Below, in pieces: positions 11,101 through 21,904 of a stretch of 64,000 bases of DNA (its first letter is position 1; every line of letters begins with the position of its first letter). Made by a program: the position numbers and the translations under genes. The stretch covers positions 527,001-591,000 of the forward strand of contig JAUKNK010000058.1 in NCBI GenBank assembly GCA_030765055.1. The letters are read 5' to 3'. The DNA comes from Mantis religiosa. Taxonomy: Eukaryota; Arthropoda; Insecta; Mantodea; Mantidae. Under the pieces are notes generated by a model. It searched no databases. It was given only the letters and a program-made list of their open reading frames with translations, and was not told the origin of the DNA.

Positions 11101-11799
11101 CACGGGCACCTCCTCTCGGCACGGCAGCAATGCCCTGGCTACACACAGTCCGTTTACAGGCGTCTTCTGGTCCAGCATCATGTTCCTGGTTCTCTGGCCC
11201 TCCAGTCGCGCCGTCACCACCACGTCGCTCCACGCGGGGACAACCACGCCTTCGTCCAAGACGACCCTGCAAATTCCAAGGCGCTCTTCGGGTTGACGGA
11301 GTCTAACCTTTTCTCCGTTAAGCCGCAGGACCTTCTTGTCGACGTCGACCGTCGCCTCATAGCTCCTGAGGGCATCCAGTCCCAGAATCACCTCCTCAGC
11401 TACCTTCGCGACGAACACCCACAGACGCACGGCACTCCGTCCCAAGTTCAGCTCCAGCAGGGCCTCCTTCTCCACAGGCAAGGTGTCGCCCGATGCCGTG
11501 ACAAGCTGGTATGGTCGGCTTGGCTTCCTTGCCGGCAAACCCTTCGCCACGTCAGCTCTGGTGATGGTCACGGCCGCCCCGGTGTCCACCAGCACGCGGC
11601 ACGGCTTCCCTCTTACCCAACCGTCCGCGATGAGGCTGTCATCCATACGCCGGCTGACGGCGCGCAGTGTCACTCGAGGGGATGGTGGTGATGGCGCCGA
11701 AGTGCCCCTCTCCACGACGGCCCTTACTCGTTTTCCGGCTGCTCTTCCTGGTATGGGCAGTCTCTCTGCAGGTGTCCGGGCTGTCCACACTCCCAGCAC
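8149..11799 (-). pseudogene. pol: gypsy-1 pol (protease, RT, RNase H, integrase) with two stop codons
   Basis: One minus-strand frame of about 1217 codons. The aspartic protease has VDTGAAVT near residue 72. In the RT, the finger VLVTKKNGALRFCVDYRKLN and the active-site box YLDD (10336-10347) are intact, but motif A reads STLGLKSGYW where the family has Asp: codon 10531-10533 is GGC. The RNase H starts with VDTDASDHCIGG and has TDHSALTWL. The integrase has an HH-CC finger (HAGTSGGHLGANRT to CRQCHVC) and a core with VDIAGPF. TAG at 8878-8880 and TAA at 8764-8766 interrupt the integrase core; the second catalytic Asp lies between them and the Glu block (PQSDGMVERY) after the second. Pol overlaps gag and lies in its -1 frame. 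No chromodomain is seen at the end (ARYNGAVRDDQL). Confidence 0.92.
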
Positions 11800-12785
11800 A
11801 GGCCACTAGGTGTTCGCCGGCGTCCCTCAGCTGGTCTTCTGTCTCCGGCGTAGCGGACACTCCTCGTTCTCGACGTCGGGATGGATGTTATTTTGGCCGC
11901 CTCCATCCTTAATGCCGCTGTCAGCGCCTCGTGGATGGTTTTATATTCCCCGAGCATTAGGCGCTGACGAATCTCCGTGTCCCGTACCCCGCCGACAAAA
12001 TTGTAGGCGGCTTCCCGGGATACGAACTCCAGTGGCAGGTCAACCAAGGCCTTGCTAGCCAGCTGCTCGATCGCAATGGCGAACTCCTGCAGCGTCTCCC
12101 CCGGCTGCTGTGAACTTGCCTTTAGCTGACTGCGGTATGCTGCGGCTAAGCGGTGGTTCCCGAAGCGATCGTCCAGGGCTTCCCAGATGTCCTTGGGCGC
12201 CGCCGTCGTCTGCACCGCGTTTAGGACTTCCGCGGCTCTTCCCTGGAGGCTGGCTATTAACTCTGTGACCTCCTGCTCCAGTGACCATCCGTTGTGCCTG
12301 GCCACTGTGTCGAACTGGCGGCGGAAGACCTCAAACGTCGACGCGCCGTCATACTCGGGAGGTTTGACGCGCGGCGATGTTATGTCGCGTCCCGGTGCGT
12401 CGGCCTTCAAATCCTTCAACCTCCTGCCGACGACGTCCTCCACCATGGCGCTCAGGGACTTGGCGCTGTTGTCGACCTTCTTTTCCAGCTCATTAACGCG
12501 GCTCGCGAGGTCTCCGACGCGTTCGTCCACCTGGCCGATCCGCTTGCCGAGTCCCCTGACGTCCTCCCTCACGCCGGCCAACTGTTCCTCAAATTTGGCG
12601 GCGAGGGCCTCGTTCGCAACCTTCATTTCTTCCATCTTCTCCATGAGGTTATCGTTAGCCGTCTTCATTTCTTCCAGCTTTGCGGCCAGGTTGTTATTTG
12701 CCGCTTCTGTTTTTGCAGCAAGGTTTTCATTTGCCGTCTTCATTTCTTTCAGTTCCGCTAAAAACTTTTCTAATGCTGCCTCCAT
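11724..12785 (-). CDS. gag: gypsy-1 Gag with coiled coil and CCHC knuckle
   Basis: The 353-codon frame begins at the ATG at 12785, 28 bases inside the 5' LTR; the frame also extends into the LTR, but that part is not needed. Residues 1-110 are a heptad-rich coiled coil with repeated NLAAKxEEMKTAN units. The middle is a retrotransposon gag domain starting at PPEYDGASTFEVF, with the W-x-LEQEVTELIASLQGRA block. The end carries one zinc knuckle, CWECGQPGHLQRDC. It would form the nucleoprotein particle around element RNA. The frame is unbroken, unlike pol. Pol overlaps its last 75 bases in the -1 frame, so frameshifting is the likely route to Gag-Pol. Confidence 0.88.
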   Translation of the reverse strand: MEAALEKFLAELKEMKTANENLAAKTEAANNNLAAKLEEMKTANDNLMEKMEEMKVANEALAAKFEEQLAGVREDVRGLGKRIGQVDERVGDLASRVNELEKKVDNSAKSLSAMVEDVVGRRLKDLKADAPGRDITSPRVKPPEYDGASTFEVFRRQFDTVARHNGWSLEQEVTELIASLQGRAAEVLNAVQTTAAPKDIWEALDDRFGNHRLAAAYRSQLKASSQQPGETLQEFAIAIEQLASKALVDLPLEFVSREAAYNFVGGVRDTEIRQRLMLGEYKTIHEALTAALRMEAAKITSIPTSRTRSVRYAGDRRPAEGRRRTPSGLCWECGQPGHLQRDCPYQEEQPENE

Positions 12786-12793
12786 TGTGTTAT

Positions 12794-12811
12794 GTCGCAC
12801 TCCTGACACAA
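12794..12811 (-). promoter_or_regulatory. Primer binding site of gypsy-1, tRNA-Leu-like
   Basis: Downstream of the 5' LTR the minus strand reads TTGTGTCAGGAGTGCGAC. This resembles the complement of insect tRNA-Leu 3' ends (TGGTGTCAGAAGTGGG) with several mismatches. The second gypsy family has a better match in the same place, supporting tRNA-Leu as the family primer. Confidence 0.55.
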
Positions 12812-12813
12812 AT

Positions 12814-13281
12814 TGTGACTTTGTGGGCTCGTGAAATGAAAAGTCCAATTACACAAACTCAACAATGTTCTTTATTTCCACCGACTTACAGTTGAACACT
12901 TGCCAATTACACAAAATTACGTAATGCACACAATTACGATTCACCAGTTCGTCCGTTACCGTTCCAATGCACGTACACAATTACTCACAGTCTTCTCGTT
13001 CATTAACACGGCGCTCCTTCGCTAGCACGTCAAACACTGACTCTTTCGCTCGCTGCAGCACCTTTTTATAGGAATATCCTGTTATTCTAGAAGTCTCTGG
13101 TTCTCCGCGAATCACCCGAACGTGCCAGAGGACAGGAGAAGGGGAGAGAAACGTCGAGGGACAAGTGACATTTCCCTAAATCACCCCTCAGTTAGTGACG
13201 GATTAATGGGCGGGGGCGTGGCTCGGCTGCCTCGGACCCTTCCAGCTGTCCCCGGTCGTATCTTACGCTAATAGGGTGACA
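12814..13281 (-). repeat. 5' LTR of gypsy-1
   Basis: A 468-bp LTR that is the partner of the one at 7664. The minus strand starts TGTCACCC and ends AAGTCACA, with a TATA box near 13064-13072. It is followed on the plus strand by ATAT, the target duplication. Confidence 0.93.
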
Positions 13282-13407
13282 ATATATAGTTTCATTGGCA
13301 CTGTTTTGTATTGTAGTTGTAACATAATGTTAGAACTTCAGAGTTCTATGTACTATTACTGCATTTCATATATTGTATATTTTATCACGTAGTTGCGATA
13401 TGACCGT

Positions 13408-13649
13408 TTTTTTTTTGTAATTTATGTCCTCCAACGTTAAGTCATATCGGACGATGAATGCAATGGATGAAATGATGCTCAAATGAGTCCGGGGTCCAAG
13501 GTGCTTAGAGTTACCCGACATTCGTCTTACAGGATACGGGAAAACCCTGGAAAAACCCTTATCCAGGTAACTCACTCTGACCAAGATTCCAACTCCGGAC
13601 CTCTTGAACGTGAGGCAGACATACTACCACCACGCTACTAAGGGGGCTT
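13408..13649 (-). mobile_element. tRNA-derived SINE, family 1, copy A
   Basis: The 242-bp insert is flanked by perfect 11-bp direct repeats GATATGACCGT (13397-13407 and 13650-13660). Read on the minus strand it starts with a tRNA-like head (A-box-like GTAGCGTGGTGGTAG and a degraded B-box GGAGTTGGAATCTTGG). The body holds GGGTTTTTCCAGGG and GACTCATTTGAGCATC, followed by CGTCCGATATGACTTAACG, and it ends in a run of about nine A. Copies of the same family are at 30525 (with intact A and B boxes) and 61508 (3' end only). Confidence 0.8.
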
Positions 13650-13660
13650 GATATGACCGT

Positions 13661-14533
13661 GCTGTTAAAGCGACTTTAAACAAATTAAATTTAAAAAAAA
13701 ACTAAGCGACCAAATTTTATATAAGTTGCACTATGGCCAACAATTAGGCACGCTTACACTACGCACTGTGAAGAGAACAACGTGACAACACAGTAGCTTC
13801 ATGGACAAGGGGATGAAGGAGAATGGCTCGCGTAATTGGTTGAAGCTAGGTGATGTCACCATAAAGCGATGTGAAACCTTCCTTCCCTTAATGTTCGAAG
13901 GAATTGTCAGGAACCTAAAGTAGCTGTAGTAGGAGAGTTACTGCTTTCTACCAAAAATTCTGTATCAACATTTAACCATAAATGTGTTTTGAATCAAACA
14001 AAACACTTTTTAAAACAAGGTCTATCTGTGTGCGCGCGCATGCGCATGGTGTGTCTGCAAACAACATAGTTCAATGCCAAAGATTAAGTTGAATATGACA
14101 TGAACTTTTCGCTCCACCCCAGACTACCCTTACAAAGAAATTATTTTCTCAAAAGTGCTTCTAACAATTTTTATTAAAGTGCCAAATGCTGATATTTCTA
14201 TTTTAAATAAAATGTGTATCTTAAATGTTCACGTGATGTCCTGAGACAAGCTCTTTATTCTAGATGACCGCACAAAAAATATAGATTCGTTAAAACACAA
14301 TCTATGTCAAACTTATTTTTATAGAGTGAACCATTTCCGAAATATTCCTTGTTATTTCTTTTAATTTTCCAGAACGTATTTTTTCTAGAATAGAAGCTTA
14401 TATTTCTTTTTTATATTTATTGAACAGAAAAATAGAATTTAATCAGAAAAGCTTCACATCAACGACCGAAACATTTGACTATCACTTAAAGTCTACTGTA
14501 TTCCCTTAGTAAGGCAAAGTTTAACCACCACCA
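13661..14533. other. Intergenic DNA, nothing recognised
   Basis: AT-rich DNA without an identifiable gene. It contains a short alternating purine-pyrimidine run (GTGCGCGCGCATGCGCATGG near 14031-14050). Confidence 0.5.
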
Positions 14534-15059
14534 TAAGGGAATATGTTGGTTTATTTTGGATCTTTCAAAAGCATTTGATACAGTAGATCACCATATTCTG
14601 TTAAGAAAGTTAAGTTCAGTAGGAATAAGAGGTGTAGCCTATGAATGGTTCAAGTCTTACTTAACACACCGTCAACAGGTTGTAGAAATTACAAAAGTAG
14701 ATGAAAAAACAAATCATTCTCATACTTCACAGTCCCTCAAAAGATAAATAACATATGGTGTTCCACAAGAATCAATTCTCGGATCAGTACCTTTTCTGAT
14801 ACACATAAATGATTTAGAGTGTTTTATCAACAACTGTAATTTAACTTCTTTTACTGATGATACTAGTGTTTTTCTAACCGGGCCAAATTTCTATTCTCTA
14901 GATGATAATATAAAACTGGTAACAAGGTTTGAAGCAGATTAGTAATAATGCAGAAAAGACAGTGGCTATTTCTTTTCAAAATATACATGGTATCCAAAGT
15001 AGTGGCCCTAATATAATAATGAATGAAAAATATATTGGTTACTGTGGAAGCACAAATCT
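14534..15059 (+). pseudogene. LINE reverse transcriptase fragment (CR1/jockey-like)
   Basis: The plus strand encodes the RT palm in two frames. The first gives ILDLSKAFDTVDHHILLRKL (motif A with the catalytic Asp) and WFKSYLTHRQQVVEI. After a break near 14745 come GVPQESILGS (normally GVPQGSILGP) and NLTSFTDDTSVFL, where the active-site box has Thr for Ala but keeps both Asp. A stop follows near 14940. It ends abruptly at 15059, where gypsy-2 sequence starts, and has no 5' part or 3' tail. Confidence 0.7.
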
Positions 15060-15214
15060 CTTGTTCTTCCGGCTACTCTTCCTGGTGTCGGTCATCTTCG
15101 CGGTCATCGTCGCGGCCAAGTTGCTATTTGCAGCTTCCGTCTTCGTTGTTAATTCGATCTTCATTTCTTCCATCTTCTCGGTGAGGTTGTCGCCATCTCA
15201 CTTCTGACACCAGT
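15060..15214 (-). pseudogene. Gypsy-2 PBS plus gag stub, left tandem copy
   Basis: 155 bases that look identical to 18711-18865. On the minus strand a tRNA-Leu-like PBS (TGGTGTCAGAAGTGAG) is followed by NLTEKMEEMKIELTTKTEAA, the Gag coiled coil. The sequence then jumps straight to the Gag C-terminal end, so the gag domain and zinc knuckle are deleted. The piece ends in LINE DNA at 15059 with no LTR beyond. Confidence 0.75.
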
Positions 15215-15700
15215 TGTGACTTTGTGGGTACGTAGAATTAAAAGGCCAAGTTGCAGAAATTAAAAATCTCATTTATTTCGTAGAAATACTGTTACAGATT
15301 ACAGCAGCATTACGTTACGTACACCATCATTCTACCAAGTTCGATGACAATAACAAACAGTGACAGCAGATTACATCCTTAGCTCTCGTTACAACAACAC
15401 AGCTGGCTGTCTCTCATTTCACAACAACTGTTTCACAACTCACTCTGCTTTACAACTGCTCACTTTGCAAGCCGTCACCTCCTTAAATACCTAATTCGTA
15501 ATTCGAAACTCTTCCAGAAGAATAAAGAAACCGAATAATCAAGAAATTCCCAGAAATTTCCATTTACCTCAGTTTGTTTGTTTCGTTAAGCTTTTTATCT
15601 CAAGTGCTATGTTTATCTGCTTATGAAAGCTCGTTATCTACGTGAAACCTATCAGTTCATTTGTGTGCCAAGCCGTCTTATTGCGATCGGATTCGCGACA
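15215..15700 (-). repeat. Gypsy-2 LTR, left
   Basis: 486 bp running TGTGAC...GCGACA on the plus strand. It matches the LTR at 18866 with a few percent differences plus a small indel (AACAAACAG against AACAG). It is bordered by PPT and pol sequence on the right and by PBS and gag on the left, so both tandem units share it. Confidence 0.9.
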
Positions 15701-16396
15701 CTGCTCCCTCCTCAAGGCTGGTCGTCCCGAACAGCTCCATAGTAGCGAGCCACATGATCCAGGTTTACCACCAACATCTTCCCTCGGGGCACCTTCTGGA
15801 TGCGGTAGACCACGTCGTTAGTCCTCTTCACCACCCGGTTCTGTCCTTTCCACGGCTGTTGAAGTTTGTCGATTTTTCGGTTTGCTCACAGGGGTCCTCC
15901 TGAAGTCCCGACATGCACTTCCTCCAAGACTTCTGGGACCTTACTTCGGGGAAGTACCAACTGTTCTCTCTGCGTCTTCCCAACAGGCGATTCCCATACC
16001 CGGAACAGCACGCCCTCTCTTGTCCGCAGTGAGTCCCATTGGGTCCAGTACGACTTGTAGATGGTGCTCCTCGGTACCATGTCCTCCCAGATCGACCCCG
16101 TCCCAGCCTCCAATTCTCGTAAAAGTGGCCCCGAGTCTGCGTCCGCCAGCTGCCCCCTGCTTAGGCCTGCGCTATCCCAGCCATCCGCAGGCACTGCCGT
16201 GACTACTTGGACTGCTGAGGCACGCTCCTTCTCTTCCACTCTTGTGCATTGGCCGCACTCCTCTGGACAGGGACTTCGGGACATGGCGTCTGCGTTACCG
16301 TGGTTCTTCCCTCTACGATGTTCAGAGGCGAAGTCGTACTCCTGCAGCCTCTGAACACAACGTGCTGTCTGGCCTTCCAGGTTTCTAAAGCTCAGC
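15701..16396 (-). pseudogene. Gypsy-2 integrase ends and RNase H tail, core deleted
   Basis: After the PPT the minus strand gives the integrase C-terminus (VVKRTNDVVYRIQKVPRGKM to GAVRDDQP). Near 15860 it jumps to the integrase zinc-finger region (SKVPEVLEEVHVGTSGGPL) and continues through the linker into the RNase H end (MSRSPCPEECGQCT). The entire DDE core of integrase between these parts is gone, as comparison with gypsy-1 shows. Confidence 0.8.
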
Positions 16397-17791
16397 AGCC
16401 CAGTTAGGACACGTTGAGTCCAGAGGCTCTACTCCCATTAGCCTTAAACCCGTAGGAACAAGACCCGGGCCTCCTTCAACCAGGGAGTATCCGAGCTGTC
16501 CCAAAGGGCGCTCGGTGTCCTCCGAGGTGCTTTCCATAGGGCAAGACCTGGAGACTAACAAGCCCCCCATCTGATCCTATGGACTCAAGACGCGATGGAA
16601 GTGGATACGCCACTTACGCGCGTCAACACTCAAGGTGAAGACTACCAAAATACCTCGGTGGGGCCGCCTGGTGATCTAGCACACCTTCTTCTAGCTTTGC
16701 AGGCTAGTACCCGGGAGACATAATGGCTTCCCTCAACCCCGTCCGAAGACGTACCCGATTCCCACGGGTTTCCGGAACACACTGCCCCCTCGAGTCCATC
16801 CCAATCCGAACAACTCCCAAAGGAGGGGCTCGGCTGTTCGGCCCGAGGTTCCTCTAGTAACGTCAGAGGTACCACGAGTGCTAGGGTCCGCAGCGCCCTC
16901 ACTTTGGCAGCTGAAAGGGACGGATCCCTTCCCCTACAGCCCAGTTAGGACAGTTGAGTCCAGAGGTTCTACTCCCATTAGCCTTGAACCCGTAGGAACA
17001 AGACCCGGGCCTCTTTCAACCAGGGAGTATCCGAGCTGTCCCAAAGGGCGCCCGGCATCCTCCGTGGGGCTTTCCATTAGGGCAAGACCTAGTTTCCTAA
17101 CAAGCCCCCCCATCTGGTCCTAGGTACACAAGATGGGACGGAAGTGGATACGCCACTTACGCGCGTCAACACTCAAGGTGAAGACTACCGATATGACCTC
17201 GGTGGGGCCGCCTGGTGATCTAGCACACCTACTAGCTTTGCAGGCTAGTACCCGGAAACTTAATGGCTTCCCTCAACCCCGTCCGAAGACGTACCCAATC
17301 TCCCACGGGTATCGGGAACACACTGCCCAATCGAGACCATCCCAATCCGAACAACTCCCGAAGGAGAGCCCAGTTAGGACAGTTAGTGCAGAGGATCTAA
17401 TCCCATTAGTCCTGGACCCGTAGGACCAAGGACCCGGGCCTCCTTCTACCCGGGAGCATATATACTCCGGGGGTCTTTCCATAGGGCAATACCTGATTTC
17501 TTTAAGAGCCCCCCGCTTGTACTCAAGACGGGATGGAAGTGGATACGCCACTTACGTGCGCCAACCCCGAAGGGAAGATTACCGATAACCTCGGTGGGGC
17601 CGCCTGGTGATCTAGCACACCTTCTACTAGCTGAGCAGGCTAGTACCCGGAAACTTTTGGCTTCCCTCAACCCCGTCCGAAGACGTACCCAATCTCCCAC
17701 GGGTATCGGGAACACACTGCCCCTCCGAGACCTACCCATCCGAACAACTCCCGAAGGAGGGGCTCGGCTGTTCGGCAGCCCAGTTAGGACA
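16397..17791. repeat. Three-unit GC-rich tandem repeat inserted in gypsy-2
   Basis: Four copies of the 15-mer AGCCCAGTTAGGACA (16397, 16938, 17367, 17777) separate three related units of about 541, 429 and 410 bp. The 15-mer is native RNase H coding sequence of gypsy-2, so it behaves like a target-site duplication that was amplified with the insert. Shared blocks in each unit include GGTGGGGCCGCCTGGTGATC, GTGGATACGCCACTTACG and CCCCGTCCGAAGACGTACCC. The first unit has about 97 extra bases (16840-16937). No ORF, tRNA box or rRNA similarity is recognised and the insert family is unknown. Confidence 0.85.
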
Positions 17792-18710
17792 GAATGGTCA
17801 GTCCTCAGGTGGAATGGCTGACCGTGCAGGTACCTGTGGAAGTGCTCCAAGGCCATTACTACTGCCAGTAACTCTCGCCGGGTGACGCAATAATTCTTTT
17901 CTGCCTTGGCTGAAGACTCGCTGGTATCGTCTCAGCAGTTGTTGAACCTTCTCGAGCTGTTCTGCGGTCAGGTGATCTGCCGCCCTTTCCAGTAAGCCTT
18001 CCAGCCAGGGCCCCAGGTGTTGCGTTGGCACCGGCTCCAGTGTCTTGTCGATTGCTGTCACGATGACCACGGGCTCGCACGTCCCCATCTCCGTTCCGGC
18101 CTGGACGTCGTGATCGTTGTCCACTTGGTTAAGCAGCCTCACTGGTACCTCTCGGCACGGCAACAATGTTCTTCATTCGCTGTCCTTGCAGTCGCGCCAT
18201 CACCACCACCTGCTTTCTCGCGGGGACCCACGTCTTCTTTCAAGATGACCCTACAGATTCCAAGGCGTTCTTCGGGTTGTCGGAGTATGACCTCTTCTCC
18301 ACTAAGCCTCAGGACCTTCCTGCCGTCGTCGACCGTCACCTCGTGGCTCCTGAGGGTATCCAGTTCCAGCATAACCTCCTCAGCCATCTCCACGACGAAC
18401 ACCCACTGACGCACGGCACTCCATCCTAAGGTCAACTGCAGCAGGGCCTCACTCTCCACGGTCAAGGTTTCGCCCGATGCCGTCACTAGCTGGTATGGTC
18501 GGCACTGGTTTTCTAGACGGTGAACCCCTGGCTACGTCGGGTCTGATGACTGTCATGGCTGCCCCGGTTTCTACGAGCACGCAGCACGGCTTCCCTCGTA
18601 CCCAACCGTCTGCGATGAGGCTGTCATCCATCCGTCGTCTGACGGCGCGCAGTGTCACTCGAGGAGAAGGTGTAGACGACGCCGACGTGCTCCTTGCCTC
18701 GCCGGGCTTA
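17792..18710 (-). pseudogene. Gypsy-2 RNase H start and protease region, RT deleted
   Basis: On the minus strand the protease region (DSLIADGWVRGKPCCVLVET to GAAMTVIRPDVA, where the usual DTG reads ETG) continues through the spacer with LLRRYQRVFSQ. Near 17907 it jumps directly to KNYCVTRRELLAVVMALEHF of RNase H. The whole reverse transcriptase between these points is missing relative to gypsy-1. Several frames are needed to read it. It cannot encode a working enzyme. Confidence 0.8.
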
Positions 18711-18865
18711 CTTGTTCTTCCGGCTACTCTTCCTGGTGTCGGTCATCTTCGCGGTCATCGTCGCGGCCAAGTTGCTATTTGCAGCTTCCGTCTTCGTTGT
18801 TAATTCGATCTTCATTTCTTCCATCTTCTCGGTGAGGTTGTCGCCATCTCACTTCTGACACCAGT
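18711..18865 (-). pseudogene. Gypsy-2 PBS plus gag stub, right copy
   Basis: Same 155-bp module as at 15060: tRNA-Leu-like PBS next to the LTR, then the coiled-coil start of Gag fused by deletion to its last codons. It continues on the left into the protease region. Confidence 0.75.
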
Positions 18866-19347
18866 TGTGACTTTGTGGGTTCGTAGAATTAAAAGGCCAA
18901 GCTGCAGAAATTAAAATTCTCATTTATTTTGTAGAAATACTCTTATAGATTACAGCAGCATTACGTTACGTACACCATTAGTCTACCAAGTTCGATGACA
19001 ATAACAGTGACAGCAGATTACATCCTTAGCTCTCGTTACAATAACACAGCTGGCTGTCTCTCATTTCACAACAACTGTTTCACAACTCACTCTGCTTTAC
19101 AACTGCCCACTTTGCAAGCCATCACCTCCTTAAATACCTAATTCGTAATTCGAGACTCTTCCAGAAGAATAAACAAACCGAATAATCAAGATATTCCCAG
19201 AAATTTCCATTTATCTCAGTTTGTTTGTTTCGGTAAGTCTTTTATCTCAAGCGCTATGTTTATCTGCATATGAAAGCTCGTTATCTACGTGAAACCTATC
19301 AGTTCCTTTGTGTGCCAAGCCACCTTATTGCGATCGGATTCGCGACA
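18866..19347 (-). repeat. Gypsy-2 LTR, right (5' LTR)
   Basis: 482 bp with TGTGAC...GCGACA ends, the partner of 15215-15700. The plus-strand flank GTATG has no partner on the left because the left tandem unit is truncated. Confidence 0.9.
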
Positions 19348-21374
<2,027 letters not shown>

Positions 21375-21854
21375 AGACAGTATATCAAAACTCCTGTGCG
21401 TGTAGCAGGTATGATAGGCGAGATTCTTTATCAAAGGATACAAACGGAGACACCTGGTGTATATCCTTGGAAACAAACTGCGTTGCTGGGGAAGGAGGCT
21501 ATAGATAAAGCTTTGAAAGATATAGTGCAAGGAAAGGCGCTTTTGTGTACTGTCAAAAATTATGACGCAACATTTCCATTTCATTTGATTGCACCAAAAG
21601 GAAGTGCATTGTTGGACATCTTCAATGATATTGTTGGCCGACTGATGGAATCTGGCGTATATGACCACTGGATAGAGAGTTTGTACAGGAGGAAATGAGT
21701 GTTTCATAGCACCTCTGATATCGTAGACGAATTTGTCAACCTAGGAGTGCATCACTTGCAATCTTCCTTCTACTTTCTTCTAATGGGAATCGCTGTCTCT
21801 ATATTTACATTTCTCGTGGAGCTTATGTACTGCTACATTAAGTTAATTCATTAA
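21375..21854 (+). pseudogene. Ionotropic receptor (IR/iGluR-type) C-terminal exon, broken by TGA
   Basis: Insect ionotropic receptors are chemosensory ion channels derived from glutamate receptors. The frame encodes a ligand-binding-lobe end: FPFHLIAPKGSALLDIFNDI, then VGRLMESGVYDHWIESLYRRK. A TGA at 21696-21698 follows, and in the same frame come DEFVNLGVHHLQSSFYFLLM and GIAVSIFTFLVELMYCYIKL. The last segment is the final transmembrane helix preceded by the HLQSxFYxLLxG signature. A natural stop is at 21852-21854. The left border fits a 3' splice site (AAAGACAG near 21380). No upstream exon is seen, and LINE DNA begins about 46 bp after the stop. The match is by motif; a single in-frame TGA is the only lesion seen. 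Confidence 0.6.
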
Positions 21855-21904
21855 TGTATTTATATTGAGCCTTTGTGCTGTAATCGTTAACTGGTTTTCA
21901 GTCA

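Larger units (their letters stand above)
7664..13281 (-). mobile_element. Full-length Ty3/gypsy LTR retrotransposon (gypsy-1), inactivated
   Basis: A 5.6-kb element lies on the minus strand with LTRs at both ends, a PBS, gag, pol and a polypurine tract. The 4-bp direct repeat ATAT flanks it (7660-7663 and 13282-13285), the size expected from gypsy integrases. Order on the minus strand is 5' LTR (13281-12814), PBS, gag, pol (PR-RT-RNaseH-IN), PPT, 3' LTR (8137-7664). There is no env. The two LTRs differ by only a dozen or so bases by eye, pointing to a recent insertion, yet pol has two nonsense codons and a changed RT catalytic residue. It may have been mobilised in trans or have decayed after insertion. 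Confidence 0.93.
15060..19347 (-). mobile_element. Gypsy-2: tandem, internally deleted LTR element
   Basis: On the minus strand the order is 5' LTR (19347-18866), PBS and gag stub (18865-18711), pol pieces, LTR (15700-15215), then a second PBS and gag stub (15214-15060). It is therefore an LTR-internal-LTR-internal tandem whose last LTR is missing. RT, the integrase core and nearly all of gag are absent, while LTRs, PBS and PPT remain, as in non-autonomous derivatives. The coding pieces are clearly related to gypsy-1, but the LTRs differ from gypsy-1. A three-unit tandem repeat interrupts the RNase H region. Confidence 0.85.

Noticed and set aside
12187..12834. 215-codon plus-strand frame rich in Ser/Ala
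   Set aside because: It is the antisense shadow of the gypsy-1 Gag coiled coil.
16397..17791. Ribosomal RNA origin of the GC-rich tandem units
   Set aside because: No conserved rRNA core sequence could be recognised on either strand.
21375..21854. TGA in the IR exon as a selenocysteine codon
   Set aside because: No selenocysteine insertion structure is evident and ionotropic receptors are not selenoproteins; a stop mutation is simpler.
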